Of a stretch of DNA of 64,000 bases, positions 9,215 through 17,610 are shown piece by piece. This stretch comes from Acidobacteriota bacterium. Its GTDB lineage: Bacteria; Acidobacteriota; Terriglobia; Terriglobales; Acidobacteriaceae. The notes beneath the pieces are model-generated. The model searched no databases and was not told where the DNA came from. It saw nothing but the letters and a program-made list of their open reading frames with translations. The translations under genes were made by a program, and so were the position numbers. The DNA lies in the NCBI GenBank assembly GCA_021813745.1, contig JAKAJO010000051.1, forward strand, positions 30,370-94,369. Direction: 5' to 3'. Positions within the stretch are counted from its first letter, which is position 1; each line of letters starts with the position of its first letter.

Positions 9215-10339
9215 TTGAAGAAGAGACAGCTGATTTTAGGCCTGGTGGTGATTGCGGTTCTTTTGGGCCTGGCGGTGTGGGGCCGGAATCGTATCCACTT
9301 TGACTTTGGTGTCTTTCGGACCCAGGTGGCCATGGCGGACTGGCGCCTGATTGCAGCGGGCGTGGGCTGCATCTACCTAGGCTTTGTCCTGCGCGCGGCG
9401 CGCTGGGCTTACCTGATCCGCTATCAGAAAAGCGTGTCGGCGCTGTCGCTGGTAAGTTGCCAGGTGCTGGGGTTCACGGCGGTTGCGCTGATCGGCAGGG
9501 TGGCGGATCCGGTACGACCCTATCTGGTTGCCAAGAAGACCAACCTGGAGCTCAGCACCCAGTTCGCGGTCTACATTGTGGAGCGGCTCTTCGACCTTGG
9601 CACGCTTGCCCTGGTCTTTTCTATCGCCATGCTTTGGGTGCCGACGGAAGAGATTGTGAAGGTCATGCCGCATACCGGACCGATGGCCCAGCTTGGAGCG
9701 CATCATGCGTTTCTCTCGTCGCTGATTGCGCGCTACAGCGGCCTGATTTTGACTCTAATCGGCGCACTCTTCCTGGTGATGATCCGCGTCAGCAGCAACT
9801 CGGTGGCGAGTTTTTGCGAGCACAGCATTGGCCTGGTATCGAAAAAGCTTGGCCAGGCGATCGGGCATAAGATCCGTGCGTTTCGCACCGGTCTTTCGGC
9901 AATCCATTCGCTTCGTGATCTGGCGTCGGTGATGGGGCTTTCCCTTGGGATGTGGGCCCTGATCGCGCTGGCCTACTTTCTGAGCTGCAGAGCCTTTGTT
10001 GCCGCCCCGGAGCTTGCATCCATCACTCCGCAACGCGCGGTCCTGGTGCTGGTAGCAAGCGGCGGTGCGAGCATCTTCCAATTGCCGGTCATTGGATGGT
10101 TCACGCAAATCGGACTGGTTGCGATCGTTTTGAGCCTGGCGCTGGGCGTTGGGCACGAGGCAGCGACAGCGTGCGCAGCGACGCTGCTGCTGGTCACCTT
10201 CCTCAGTATTATTCCGGTAGGGCTGATCTGGGCACAGTTTGAGCATGTGAGCCTGCGCAAGGTGACGGCCGAGAGCGAGCACGCGGGCGAGGAAGTGGCT
10301 ACGGATGCGGCTCCAGAACCGGCCAAATCAGGCTCCTAG
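9215..10339 (+). CDS. UPF0104/lysylphosphatidylglycerol-synthase-type membrane protein
   Basis: The 374-aa integral membrane protein has about seven to eight hydrophobic helices and the family signatures VLRAARWAYLIR near residue 55 and RVADPVRPYL near residue 95. It matches the membrane domain shared by MprF flippases and AglD/UPF0104 proteins, which lack the aminoacyl-transfer domain. The start is a TTG at 9215, supported by GGAG at a spacing of five bases (ggaacGGAGtccgcTTG). Its TAG stop overlaps the stop of the convergent DUF502 gene in the palindrome CTAG. Its lipid or glycan substrate is unknown. Confidence 0.82.
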   Translation: MKKRQLILGLVVIAVLLGLAVWGRNRIHFDFGVFRTQVAMADWRLIAAGVGCIYLGFVLRAARWAYLIRYQKSVSALSLVSCQVLGFTAVALIGRVADPVRPYLVAKKTNLELSTQFAVYIVERLFDLGTLALVFSIAMLWVPTEEIVKVMPHTGPMAQLGAHHAFLSSLIARYSGLILTLIGALFLVMIRVSSNSVASFCEHSIGLVSKKLGQAIGHKIRAFRTGLSAIHSLRDLASVMGLSLGMWALIALAYFLSCRAFVAAPELASITPQRAVLVLVASGGASIFQLPVIGWFTQIGLVAIVLSLALGVGHEAATACAATLLLVTFLSIIPVGLIWAQFEHVSLRKVTAESEHAGEEVATDAAPEPAKSGS

Positions 10340-10995
10340 ACGAGGCGATCGCCGGGCTGTGTGAAGCGTAAACTCGCAGGCGCGACGGCGCCGCCGGTGA
10401 GAAGCATGCTCATTGCCTGCTCCATGGAGAGGTCCGTGTCGACGACGCGCTCGATGGGCAGAAGCTGCAGAAAAGCGGAAGTCGGATTGATGGCGTTTGG
10501 CAGCAAAACGGCGGCAAGAGTCTGACCCGTCGTCGAGTCTGTCATGGTGCGGGTGAGGAAGCCGACGGACTTCTGTCCGGCGATGGGGAAATCGACCAGG
10601 ACCACGCGCTGACTGGTCTCCTTTTTGGACATCATGGTGTCGAGTAACTGCCGCACTGAAGTGTAGACCTTGGCGATGATGGGGAGTCGCTCGAGGATGG
10701 CTTCAAAGAGCCGGAAGATCTGGCGTCCAACGACCTGCGAGGTGACGCGCCCCACGACATAGAGGACGATCAAGGTAAGAACGATGGCAAGAAGAGACTG
10801 CGTCCAAGGGTCGCCGAGCCAGTCGCGATAGAAGACAGCGTCAAAAAATCGGACCAGCGGCTGGCCCGCCTTGGCGAGGCTGGTGAGGACGAAGCTGAAG
10901 ATGAGCCAGGTGACAAAGAGAGGCCCGATGGTGATGACGCCGGCGAGGATATTCCGCTGCAGGTTGCGCGAGAGTCTGGTGAGGAAGAGTTTCAC
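10336..10995 (-). CDS. DUF502 family membrane protein
   Basis: The 219-aa protein has two hydrophobic segments (about residues 15-40 and 65-95) and the DUF502 signatures GPLFVTWLIF and LERLPIIAKVYTSVRQL, then VVLVDFP and VFLPNAINPTS-like text near the C-terminus (here LLPNAINPTS). The GTG at 10995 is chosen because a perfect AGGAGG lies five bases before it; the track start at 11178 would add 61 residues without coding character. Known family members are inner-membrane proteins of unknown function. It converges on the UPF0104 gene with a four-base overlap. Confidence 0.85.
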   Translation of the reverse strand: MKLFLTRLSRNLQRNILAGVITIGPLFVTWLIFSFVLTSLAKAGQPLVRFFDAVFYRDWLGDPWTQSLLAIVLTLIVLYVVGRVTSQVVGRQIFRLFEAILERLPIIAKVYTSVRQLLDTMMSKKETSQRVVLVDFPIAGQKSVGFLTRTMTDSTTGQTLAAVLLPNAINPTSAFLQLLPIERVVDTDLSMEQAMSMLLTGGAVAPASLRFTQPGDRLV

Positions 10996-11179
10996 AAAGC
11001 CCTCCTGCCCTTGAGGATACGCGAAGATGGGGCGGAACCCTTCGAACCGCACAGGGCTGAGATTCTGCGGGGGTGTGATAGGCTGAATGGCACAGAATGC
11101 CGTGTGTCCCGCCATGCGTCTGCAGAACGTGGCGTCCGCTCTGCGTAAAACGGCTTTTCCCCCAGAGAGATGAAACACA

Positions 11180-11983
11180 ATGAGTCAAACTGAGAGCTCT
11201 GCTCCAAAAGAGATTGGCATTCGAGTCGATGGTTCCTATTCCCCGCAGGCGCGAATGTTCGACTCATGGATGTCAGCCCGAAAGGAATTGCGCGACAAGG
11301 AGATTGTGCCGCCAAGGCTGGAGGTTCTTCCTCTTAAAGATGAGGAACCGCATGAGACACTTCGTCCGCTGACCTCGCAGAGTGGCAGCATGAACACGGG
11401 AGTTTCTCCTGCAGCGAGAGCGCCTGAGGCGTCCAAGCCGGAAGCGAATTTGAAGCCTGCGGCCCCGGCGCAGCCAATTGCCACCGCGAAGCCCGCAGCG
11501 CTGGAAGTTGCCAGGGAGGCGCCGGCGCGGCCAGCCCCGGTGGCGATCCCGCAGGCTCCTGCGGCAGGAACAGGCAGGAAGCTTGAAGTGGTTCGTTCGG
11601 CGCTGGTGGTGGCACAGAAACTGTTGCCTTTGCTGGAAGGCAACGTGATGGGAACCGTGTCGAATTTACTGACGCCGGGCACCTCGGGGAGCATTTCTCG
11701 CAAGGAACTGGCTGCGATTCAGGAGACGCTGAAGGATCTGGAGGGATCGAGCCTGGCATTGGACGGCAAGGTCGGAGAGCAAGGTCGCATGGTCCAGCGG
11801 CTGGTGGACCGGCTCGACCTGCTGAAGGAGGCGGTTGACCGCAACACGCTGGAGCAGCAGGAATTGACCTCAGATGCGCGGGCGCTGCGCAAGAAGGTCA
11901 CAGTGATGGCGTGGATCGGCATGTCACTGCTGGTGGCAGCGGTCGTTCTGGATGTAGTTGTGCTGTTGCGGGTCTTCCACTAG
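11180..11983 (+). CDS. Tail-anchored protein with Pro/Ala linker and coiled coil
   Basis: I do not recognise a family. The 267-aa product has four visible parts: an N-terminal charged segment with two acidic/basic stretches (1-60), a Pro/Ala-rich linker (70-130), a helical region likely to form a coiled coil (IQETLKDLEGSSLALDGKV through DRNTLEQQEL, about 175-235), and one C-terminal transmembrane helix (VMAWIGMSLLVAAVVLDVVV) with only a few residues after it. This layout suggests a cytoplasmic protein anchored by its tail to the inner membrane. It is divergent from the DUF502 gene. Confidence 0.65.
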   Translation: MSQTESSAPKEIGIRVDGSYSPQARMFDSWMSARKELRDKEIVPPRLEVLPLKDEEPHETLRPLTSQSGSMNTGVSPAARAPEASKPEANLKPAAPAQPIATAKPAALEVAREAPARPAPVAIPQAPAAGTGRKLEVVRSALVVAQKLLPLLEGNVMGTVSNLLTPGTSGSISRKELAAIQETLKDLEGSSLALDGKVGEQGRMVQRLVDRLDLLKEAVDRNTLEQQELTSDARALRKKVTVMAWIGMSLLVAAVVLDVVVLLRVFH

Positions 11984-12317
11984 GAACGGCTTGCCGGGGA
12001 GCCGAGCAGGCCGCGGCCTAGGCCGACTGGGACAGATGACAGTAATTCGGAAAGTCTGCATGCCCCGGAGCAAATTTTGAACCGTTTTTTGATTGTATAA
12101 ATTGTCTTATTTCTTTTACAAAAGTTAATTGATCTGATTCTGCTTTCCTTCCTCAACTTCTTAATGTGAGACGTTGCCAGTCGTGTTGATGGCGGTCTAG
12201 TATTCCGGTTAGTTAAGTGGGGGCAAACGATCCCGCTTCACAATGCAGTTTTCTTACGTTCACTGAGATTCGCTAACGAGCGCCGCTTACCGGCGGCTGC
12301 ACACGGAGTGCCACCCT
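11984..12317. other. AT-rich intergenic leader before the gvpL/F-like gene
   Basis: No gene is visible here. Bases 12070-12165 are strikingly AT-rich for this genome (tttttgattgtataaattg and nearby), which suits a promoter or a protein-binding region for the gene at 12318. I could not assign a clear -35/-10 pair. The ggccgcggcc palindrome near 12010 may form a small hairpin after the preceding gene, without a T-run. Confidence 0.4.
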
Positions 12318-13139
12318 ATGGCATGGTATGCCTACTGCATCGGTGAGAAACAAGCCTTTCCTGAATTAGCCCGTCATCGTAAGCCAGTTCCACTTGAAGC
12401 GGTTCACGGAGTGAGCGGAAACCAGGTGTTTCTGTATCCCGCGAGCGATCTGGCGATAATTGTCAGCGAACACAATCCCGGCGAAGGGTTCAGCCAGAAG
12501 GCGGGTGTGGATCATGCGCGCGTGATTGCGGACTGCTTCCAGCATTCGACGGTGCTTCCGTTCCGTTTTGGAACGGTGTTCAGCGACGACGAGAGCCTAC
12601 GCAAGTCCGTACGGTCGAACCAGCGGCAGTTTCTATCGAATATCGATAAGCTGCGCGGGAAGACTGAAATGCATCTGAAGATCTTTGTGGATGACTGCTG
12701 TCCGCGCGAACTGGTGAAGCAGGCGATGCCGGAGAGCGTGGGGCGCGAATATCTTAGTAACCTGCGCGAGACGGCCTCGCGGCAGCGCGAGCGGCAGACT
12801 CGGGCGCGCGCAGTGGCTTTCCAAATGCATCGTTTGTTCATGCCGCTTGACGAGGAGGTCAGCTGCCGGCTGACCGAGTCGGGCAAGATGGTACTGGACA
12901 TCGCGCACCTGATTGAGCGAAAGCACGTGGAGCGCTATCAAAACAAATTCGCCACAACGAGCGCGATGATGCGGGAGTGTTTGCTGCAGCTCTCCGGGCC
13001 GTGGCCGCCGTATCACTTTGTCCATCGGTTGACGCGGGGATCGCATCACGCGGCGCAGCCAACCGCGGCGATGAGTGCAGCTGAGATTGCGGCCAAGGCG
13101 GCAGTAGCGATTCATCTGCCTGTGGCGGCCATGGCCTAG
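12318..13139 (+). CDS. Orphan GvpL/GvpF-family gas-vesicle-type protein
   Basis: The 273-aa protein has the GvpL/GvpF pattern: an N-terminal WYAYCIG strand, the motif VLPFRFGTVFSDDESL (about residues 78-93), then EMHLKIFVDD and the C-terminal signature LSGPWPPYHF. In gas-vesicle makers, GvpF/L are minor proteins that act early in vesicle assembly with the shell protein GvpA. No gvpA, gvpN or other gvp gene occurs in this window, and the gene stands alone between an AT-rich leader and a strong terminator. Start ATG 12318 has GGAG nine bases before it. The C-terminal 40 residues are Ala-rich. Confidence 0.8.
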   Translation: MAWYAYCIGEKQAFPELARHRKPVPLEAVHGVSGNQVFLYPASDLAIIVSEHNPGEGFSQKAGVDHARVIADCFQHSTVLPFRFGTVFSDDESLRKSVRSNQRQFLSNIDKLRGKTEMHLKIFVDDCCPRELVKQAMPESVGREYLSNLRETASRQRERQTRARAVAFQMHRLFMPLDEEVSCRLTESGKMVLDIAHLIERKHVERYQNKFATTSAMMRECLLQLSGPWPPYHFVHRLTRGSHHAAQPTAAMSAAEIAAKAAVAIHLPVAAMA

Positions 13140-13159
13140 ACGGCTTCAATCGATAACAG

Positions 13160-13195
13160 AATGCCCCGGACCAGGTCCGGGGCATTGATTTTTGG
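13160..13195. terminator. Strong hairpin terminator, probably bidirectional
   Basis: A perfect 12-bp stem (AATGCCCCGGAC, loop CAG, GTCCGGGGCATT) is followed by gattttt. It lies between the convergent gvpL/F-like and pgsA genes and can end transcription of the first; for pgsA the opposite side is less T-rich. Confidence 0.85.
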
Positions 13196-13204
13196 GGGCA
13201 AAAA

Positions 13205-13855
13205 TCAGTTGGCTGAAGGGCTGCTGGCACCCTTGTTGCGGGAGAGGACGAAGCTCTTGCGGCGATCGATGGAAGCGTGATCAATCTGCTTCCAGAATCC
13301 GGCGAAGTAGTCGATGGCGGAGATGGTGGAAACGAGGACGGTGAAGTAGATGGCGGCGACGGCGATCCACTGGACGGGAATGACGAGATAGCCAAACTGC
13401 CAGTCGTACCAGCGATGCGCGAGGATAGCGGAGACGACGGAGACGATCTGGATGACAGTCTTGAGCTTGCCAAGATCGCTGGCCTGGATGGTGAAGCCTT
13501 CAGACGAAGCGATGGAGCGGAGTCCGGAGATAAGGAACTCGCGGCCGATGATGACGACGGCGATCCAGACCTTGACGACGACGGGATTGTAGGCCACGAG
13601 CGCGATGAGAGCTGCGGTGACCATGATCTTGTCCGCGAGCGGGTCGAGCAACATGCCCATAGTTGTGATCTGTCCGCGCTTGCGCGCGAGATAGCCATCG
13701 AAGCCGTCGGTCATGGAGGCAAGGATGAAAAGGATGGAGGCCAGCAACTCTTGCGTGCCTTCAGGCCCTTGCCAGGGGAAATGCGGCGAGAGCATCCAGA
13801 GGAAGAGAGGGATCATGACGATCCGACTCATCGTGATGGAGTTGGGGAGATTCAT
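13205..13855 (-). CDS. pgsA: CDP-diacylglycerol-glycerol-3-phosphate 3-phosphatidyltransferase
   Basis: The 216-aa integral membrane enzyme makes phosphatidylglycerophosphate from CDP-diacylglycerol and glycerol-3-phosphate, the first step to phosphatidylglycerol and cardiolipin. The CDP-alcohol phosphotransferase motif is complete: DGYLAR, eight residues, G, then MLLDPLAD, giving all required aspartates. The N-terminus NLPNSITMSRIVMIPLF is typical of PgsA. The start ATG 13855 is preceded by GAGG; the longer track ORF to 13999 has no support. plsY and gpsA, which also feed this pathway, lie 38 kb away in the window. Confidence 0.93.
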   Translation of the reverse strand: MNLPNSITMSRIVMIPLFLWMLSPHFPWQGPEGTQELLASILFILASMTDGFDGYLARKRGQITTMGMLLDPLADKIMVTAALIALVAYNPVVVKVWIAVVIIGREFLISGLRSIASSEGFTIQASDLGKLKTVIQIVSVVSAILAHRWYDWQFGYLVIPVQWIAVAAIYFTVLVSTISAIDYFAGFWKQIDHASIDRRKSFVLSRNKGASSPSAN

Positions 13856-14505
13856 GTGCCTCGACCGTTGCAGCCCTTTGCCAGACTTGGCTCCATTATT
13901 GCACCAGTGCAAGCACGGTTCACTGCGGCGCGGCGAAAAGCGAAGACTCGAAGAAGTGGGATCAGCATTTTTATGCAAGGAAAGTGTGGAAAAGTGCAAA
14001 TCAATCCAAGGGGGGTGGGTATTTCTTTTGTCTGGCTTGAGGCTAAGAAAGTTGAAAGCCGTGGAGACAAAAATGGGTAAGGAAATTCTAGAAAGGAAAG
14101 ATATTGGATTGGGTTGGGGGGTACAGACCGGGATATGGCTCGGCCGATGGGCGGTTGAGGGATTGTAGGCTTCGTCGGCATGGCGCGCTTCTCCTGCAAT
14201 GAAAAGGCCTGAGAGCGCGGGCCGGTGAGGACGCGGATCTCAGGCTGATATGTCCATTATGCGCGTATGGCGGGATTAAGATGCAAAACTGCTGAGGTTT
14301 TTTGTTGAATGGAATGAGGGAGTTAAGGGGAGTGTTGAGCTTCGGGGGCTTGACAGAAAACGGCTTCTGGCTGCTCGCACCCAGCATTCCGGTTGTTTGT
14401 GGCGGGGTGGGATTTGTGGTTTCCCACCGTTTGGCTACGCGGGAGGGAGTTGGATGGTTCCCCTCCCGCGGGTTGGGTTGGTGCGTGGCGCAAGGCCAGT
14501 CAATG
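13856..14505. other. 650-base intergenic region without a gene
   Basis: The ORFs offered here are low-complexity shadows (Ser/Pro-rich on one strand, Gly/Asp-rich on the other) with no start signals. The stretch 13990-14160 is G-rich and T-rich with several poly-G runs (ggggggtgggt, ttggggggt), unlike neighbouring genes. A hairpin sits at 14438-14470. I see no RNA gene I can name. Confidence 0.4.
14438..14470 (-). terminator. 10-bp perfect hairpin downstream of gdhA
   Basis: CGCGGGAGGG and CCCTCCCGCG pair perfectly around a 13-base loop, starting about 35 bases after the gdhA stop. There is no T-run on the gdhA strand, so it may be a transcript-end stabiliser rather than a classic terminator. 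Confidence 0.45.
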
Positions 14506-15783
14506 CTATGCGTAGATGCCGCGCTGCTTGATGGTGAAGGCGACGCGGTCAATGGCGAGCATATAGGCGGCAATGCGGTTGTTGACGTTGTGCGCCTCAG
14601 AGTAACGGACGACGTCTTCGAAGCTATCGCGCAGGATGGTTTCGAGCTGTTCGTTGACGATGGCTTCCTTCCAGAAGTAGCCCTGCCGGTCCTGGACCCA
14701 CTCGAAGTAGCTGGCGGTAACACCGCCGGCGTTGGAGAGGATATCCGGAACAACGAAGATGCGCTTTTCTGAGAGGATCTCGTCGGCGACGGCGGTGGTG
14801 GGACCATTGGCGCCTTCGATGACGATTCTGGCGCTGATCTTATCGGCGTTCCTGCTGGTGATGACATTTTCAGTTGCGGCGGGAATGAGGATGTCGCATT
14901 CACGCAGGATGAGCTCGTCGCTGGGCATGGCATCTGCGCCTCGGAAGCCGAGCGTGGTGCCATTTCGGTAGCGGAATTCGATGAGCTGATGGATGTCAAT
15001 GCCGTTGGGGTTGAAATGACCGCCGTCCTTTTCTGCGATGCCGATGATCTTGTATCCGTTCTCCATGAGGAGGCGGGCGGTGTTAGAGCCAACGTTGCCG
15101 AAGCCCTGAATGATGACGCGGCAGCCGTCAATCGGCAGCTTGAGGTAGCGGAGGCTTTCGTCGCAAATGACTTTAACGCCGCGGCCGGTCGCTTCCAGGC
15201 GTCCGCGGGAGCCGCCGATATTGAGAGGCTTGCCGGTGACGACGCTGGTGACGGTGCGGCCCATGTGCATGGAATAGGTATCCATAATCCAAGCCATGGT
15301 CTGCTCGTTGGTGTTCATATCGGGCGCGGGAACGTCCTTTTCAGGACCGATGAAGTCGATGATTTCGGAAGTATAGCGTCGGGTCATACGCTCGAGCTCG
15401 CCCTGGCTCATGGCCTTGGGGTCGCAGATGATGCCCCCTTTCGCTCCGCCGAATGGAATGTTGACGACGGCGCACTTCCAAGTCATCCAACTCGCGAGGG
15501 CGCGGACTTCGTCGAGCGTGACATCGGGTGAGTAGCGGATGCCGCCTTTTGCGGGTCCGCGGGCAATGTTGTGCTGGACGCGGAAGCCGGTGAAGATTTC
15601 GATGCGGCCGTCATCCATGGTGACAGGAAAGTGAACGATGATTTCGCGCGCGGGCGTTCTGAGCAACTTCCAGAGGCCTTCGTCGAGATTCAATTTACGA
15701 GCAGCAAAGTCGAACCGCGCGCTTTGGGCTTCCCAGGGGTTGACTTCCTGGTCCAGAGTGACGGTTTGTGATGCCAGTGGCAT
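14506..15783 (-). CDS. gdhA: Glu/Leu/Phe/Val dehydrogenase, probably glutamate dehydrogenase
   Basis: The 425-aa protein shows the dehydrogenase signatures [20 protein letters not shown] and the substrate-binding PFGGAKGGI, then a Rossmann loop in [17 protein letters not shown]. Members catalyse reversible deamination of glutamate to 2-oxoglutarate and ammonium. Length and the [15 protein letters not shown] opening fit the hexameric bacterial/archaeal GdhA group. I start at ATG 15783 because GGAGA is spaced seven bases before it; the TTG at 15795 would add four residues and lies inside that site. It is transcribed alone, divergent from the response-regulator gene. Confidence 0.88.
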   Translation of the reverse strand: MPLASQTVTLDQEVNPWEAQSARFDFAARKLNLDEGLWKLLRTPAREIIVHFPVTMDDGRIEIFTGFRVQHNIARGPAKGGIRYSPDVTLDEVRALASWMTWKCAVVNIPFGGAKGGIICDPKAMSQGELERMTRRYTSEIIDFIGPEKDVPAPDMNTNEQTMAWIMDTYSMHMGRTVTSVVTGKPLNIGGSRGRLEATGRGVKVICDESLRYLKLPIDGCRVIIQGFGNVGSNTARLLMENGYKIIGIAEKDGGHFNPNGIDIHQLIEFRYRNGTTLGFRGADAMPSDELILRECDILIPAATENVITSRNADKISARIVIEGANGPTTAVADEILSEKRIFVVPDILSNAGGVTASYFEWVQDRQGYFWKEAIVNEQLETILRDSFEDVVRYSEAHNVNNRIAAYMLAIDRVAFTIKQRGIYA

Positions 15784-16378
15784 AAGAGTCTCCAATTCGG
15801 GATGCCTACTATTGACGAGGCATCCGCTGACCCGGGGGTTACATGCCCCGTTGGATGCGCGATGGAAGGGTCCGGGATGGACCGGACGAGGCGCAGTGCG
15901 AGGCCAAGCCCGAGCGGGCTAAGTCGAGTTTGCGCAAAGATAGAAATCCGCACAAACCGATGTGAGTCTAGGCAGGCGAGGTTCAACTCGTCAAGCTCTG
16001 GAGGTTACGAAAGGTGTTCCCGCGAAGAGTCCAGCGCTGGAAATTTTGTATCAATTGGGATGGGTAATATGCGGGGAAGTTATGGAACGTGCAAATGGGA
16101 GGTCGTCAATGCACCGAATTGGTTAATGTCAATTGGGTGACCTTCAAGCAAACTCGTTTTGGAGACCTTAGGGTAAGTTAAACTCGGCTCAGGCTTAAGC
16201 TCGTTTTGCTCGAAGGGTGCTGATCTGGACCGGCAGGCGAGAGGACGGGTGGCGGACAGCGGTGGGATTTTGTGTCCGTGCCTGGCAATGATAGAAGACG
16301 CGGGCCGAACGGCCCTTCATGCGCAGTCGTGATGGGATGGGAACGGGAACTTTCAGAACCGCGCAGTTTGGAGAACGA
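15784..16378. other. Divergent intergenic region between gdhA and the RR-EAL gene
   Basis: About 600 bases contain no convincing gene on either strand. It must hold the two divergent promoters. The nonamer TCAATTGGG occurs twice in direct orientation, at 16051 and 16129, in a locally AT-richer stretch. I cannot tell whether it is a binding site. Confidence 0.35.
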
Positions 16379-17572
16379 ATGGCGTCTGCCAACAACATCC
16401 TGGTCGTCGATGATGACAGTGTCGTCGGGATGCTGGTTTCCGCGATGGCGCGGAGCATGGGTCTGGACTGTGTGGTCACGAAGGACGCGGCGCGGTGCCA
16501 CACGCTGGTGACGGAGGATACGGCGGTCATCCTGCTGGATCTGGTGATGCCGGGAATGGATGGCATCGAGGTGCTTCGTCTGCTGGGCGAGCAGCAGTGC
16601 AAGGCCCGGATCGTGCTGATGAGCGGGATGGATAAGCGGGTGATCGAGACCGCGAAGAAACTGGCGCGCACGCTGGGGCTCTCCGTGGTGGGATCGCTGC
16701 AAAAGCCGTTTGGGATTGAGGAGTTGCAGGCGACCCTGGCGGAGGTTGCGCCGACGACTGCGCCGGCGTCCTCGGAGGAAAAGCCGAAGCTGGAATATCC
16801 GGATGCGGAGCTGTTTCGGGCCTTCGAGCAAGACGAATTTGTGAACTACTACCAGCCGCAGATCAACCTCATGACGGGACAAGTGACAGGGCTTGAGGTG
16901 CTGTCGAGGTGGATTCATCCGAAGCGAGGCGTTGTGCTTCCGGAGCATTTTATTGCGCGGTCGGAGGCGCTGGGGCTGATTGACAAGCTGTGCTGGATCA
17001 CGGTGGAAATGGCTTTGGCTGAGGTGAAAACGATTCGCAACGCACAGGGATCGTATCCGAAGCTCTCACTGAATGCGTCGGTGTATACGCTGCGGGATTT
17101 GAAGTTTCCGGACCGCTTTATGGAATTGCTGGTGCGGCATGGATTTCCGGTGGGCCGGATTGTGATTGAGATTACGGAGACGGGGCTGATCCGAGAGCTT
17201 GCGCGGACGCTGGATGTGCTGACGCGATTGCGGATGAAGGCGATTCAGCTCTCGATTGACGACTTTGGCGCCGGCTACGCGATGATGCAGCAGTTGCAGA
17301 ATATTCCGGCGACGGAGTTGAAGGTGGACATGAGTCTGGTGCAGAACATGCACGCCAGCAATAGCGACCGGGTGATGGTGGAAAAGACGGTGGAGATGGG
17401 GCACGAACTGGGCATGGAAGTGATTGCCGAGGGCGTGACCACGATGGAGCAGGTGAAGCTGCTGCAAAAGATGGGCTGCGACGCAGCGCAGGGATTTCTT
17501 TTTGCGAAGCCACTGCCCTGCTGCGAGCTGGTGCGGTGGCTTTCGAATGAGGGCCGACAGCCGCTTTCCTGA
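16379..17572 (+). CDS. Response regulator with EAL (c-di-GMP phosphodiesterase) output
   Basis: The 397-aa protein has a receiver domain (residues 5-125) with the acidic pair VVDDDS, the phospho-acceptor aspartate in LLDLVMPG, the switch serine in VLMSG and the lysine in LQKPF. A linker leads to an EAL domain (145-390). The catalytic and metal residues are present: EVLSRW, LNAS, EITETG, IDDFGAGYA, LKVDMS, IAEGV and AQGFLFAKPL. This suggests a working phosphodiesterase that degrades c-di-GMP under phosphorylation control. ATG 16379 follows GGAGA. Its kinase is not adjacent. Confidence 0.88.
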   Translation: MASANNILVVDDDSVVGMLVSAMARSMGLDCVVTKDAARCHTLVTEDTAVILLDLVMPGMDGIEVLRLLGEQQCKARIVLMSGMDKRVIETAKKLARTLGLSVVGSLQKPFGIEELQATLAEVAPTTAPASSEEKPKLEYPDAELFRAFEQDEFVNYYQPQINLMTGQVTGLEVLSRWIHPKRGVVLPEHFIARSEALGLIDKLCWITVEMALAEVKTIRNAQGSYPKLSLNASVYTLRDLKFPDRFMELLVRHGFPVGRIVIEITETGLIRELARTLDVLTRLRMKAIQLSIDDFGAGYAMMQQLQNIPATELKVDMSLVQNMHASNSDRVMVEKTVEMGHELGMEVIAEGVTTMEQVKLLQKMGCDAAQGFLFAKPLPCCELVRWLSNEGRQPLS

Positions 17573-17610
17573 CGCGGTCAAGTGCGGCAGATGCCATTAC
17601 ACTGGGAGAT

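Noticed and set aside
13277-14080. 267-aa plus ORF rich in Asp and Gly
   Set aside because: Antisense of pgsA; acidic low-complexity shadow.
15802-16140. 112-aa plus ORF between gdhA and the RR-EAL gene
   Set aside because: No ribosome site and random-looking composition.
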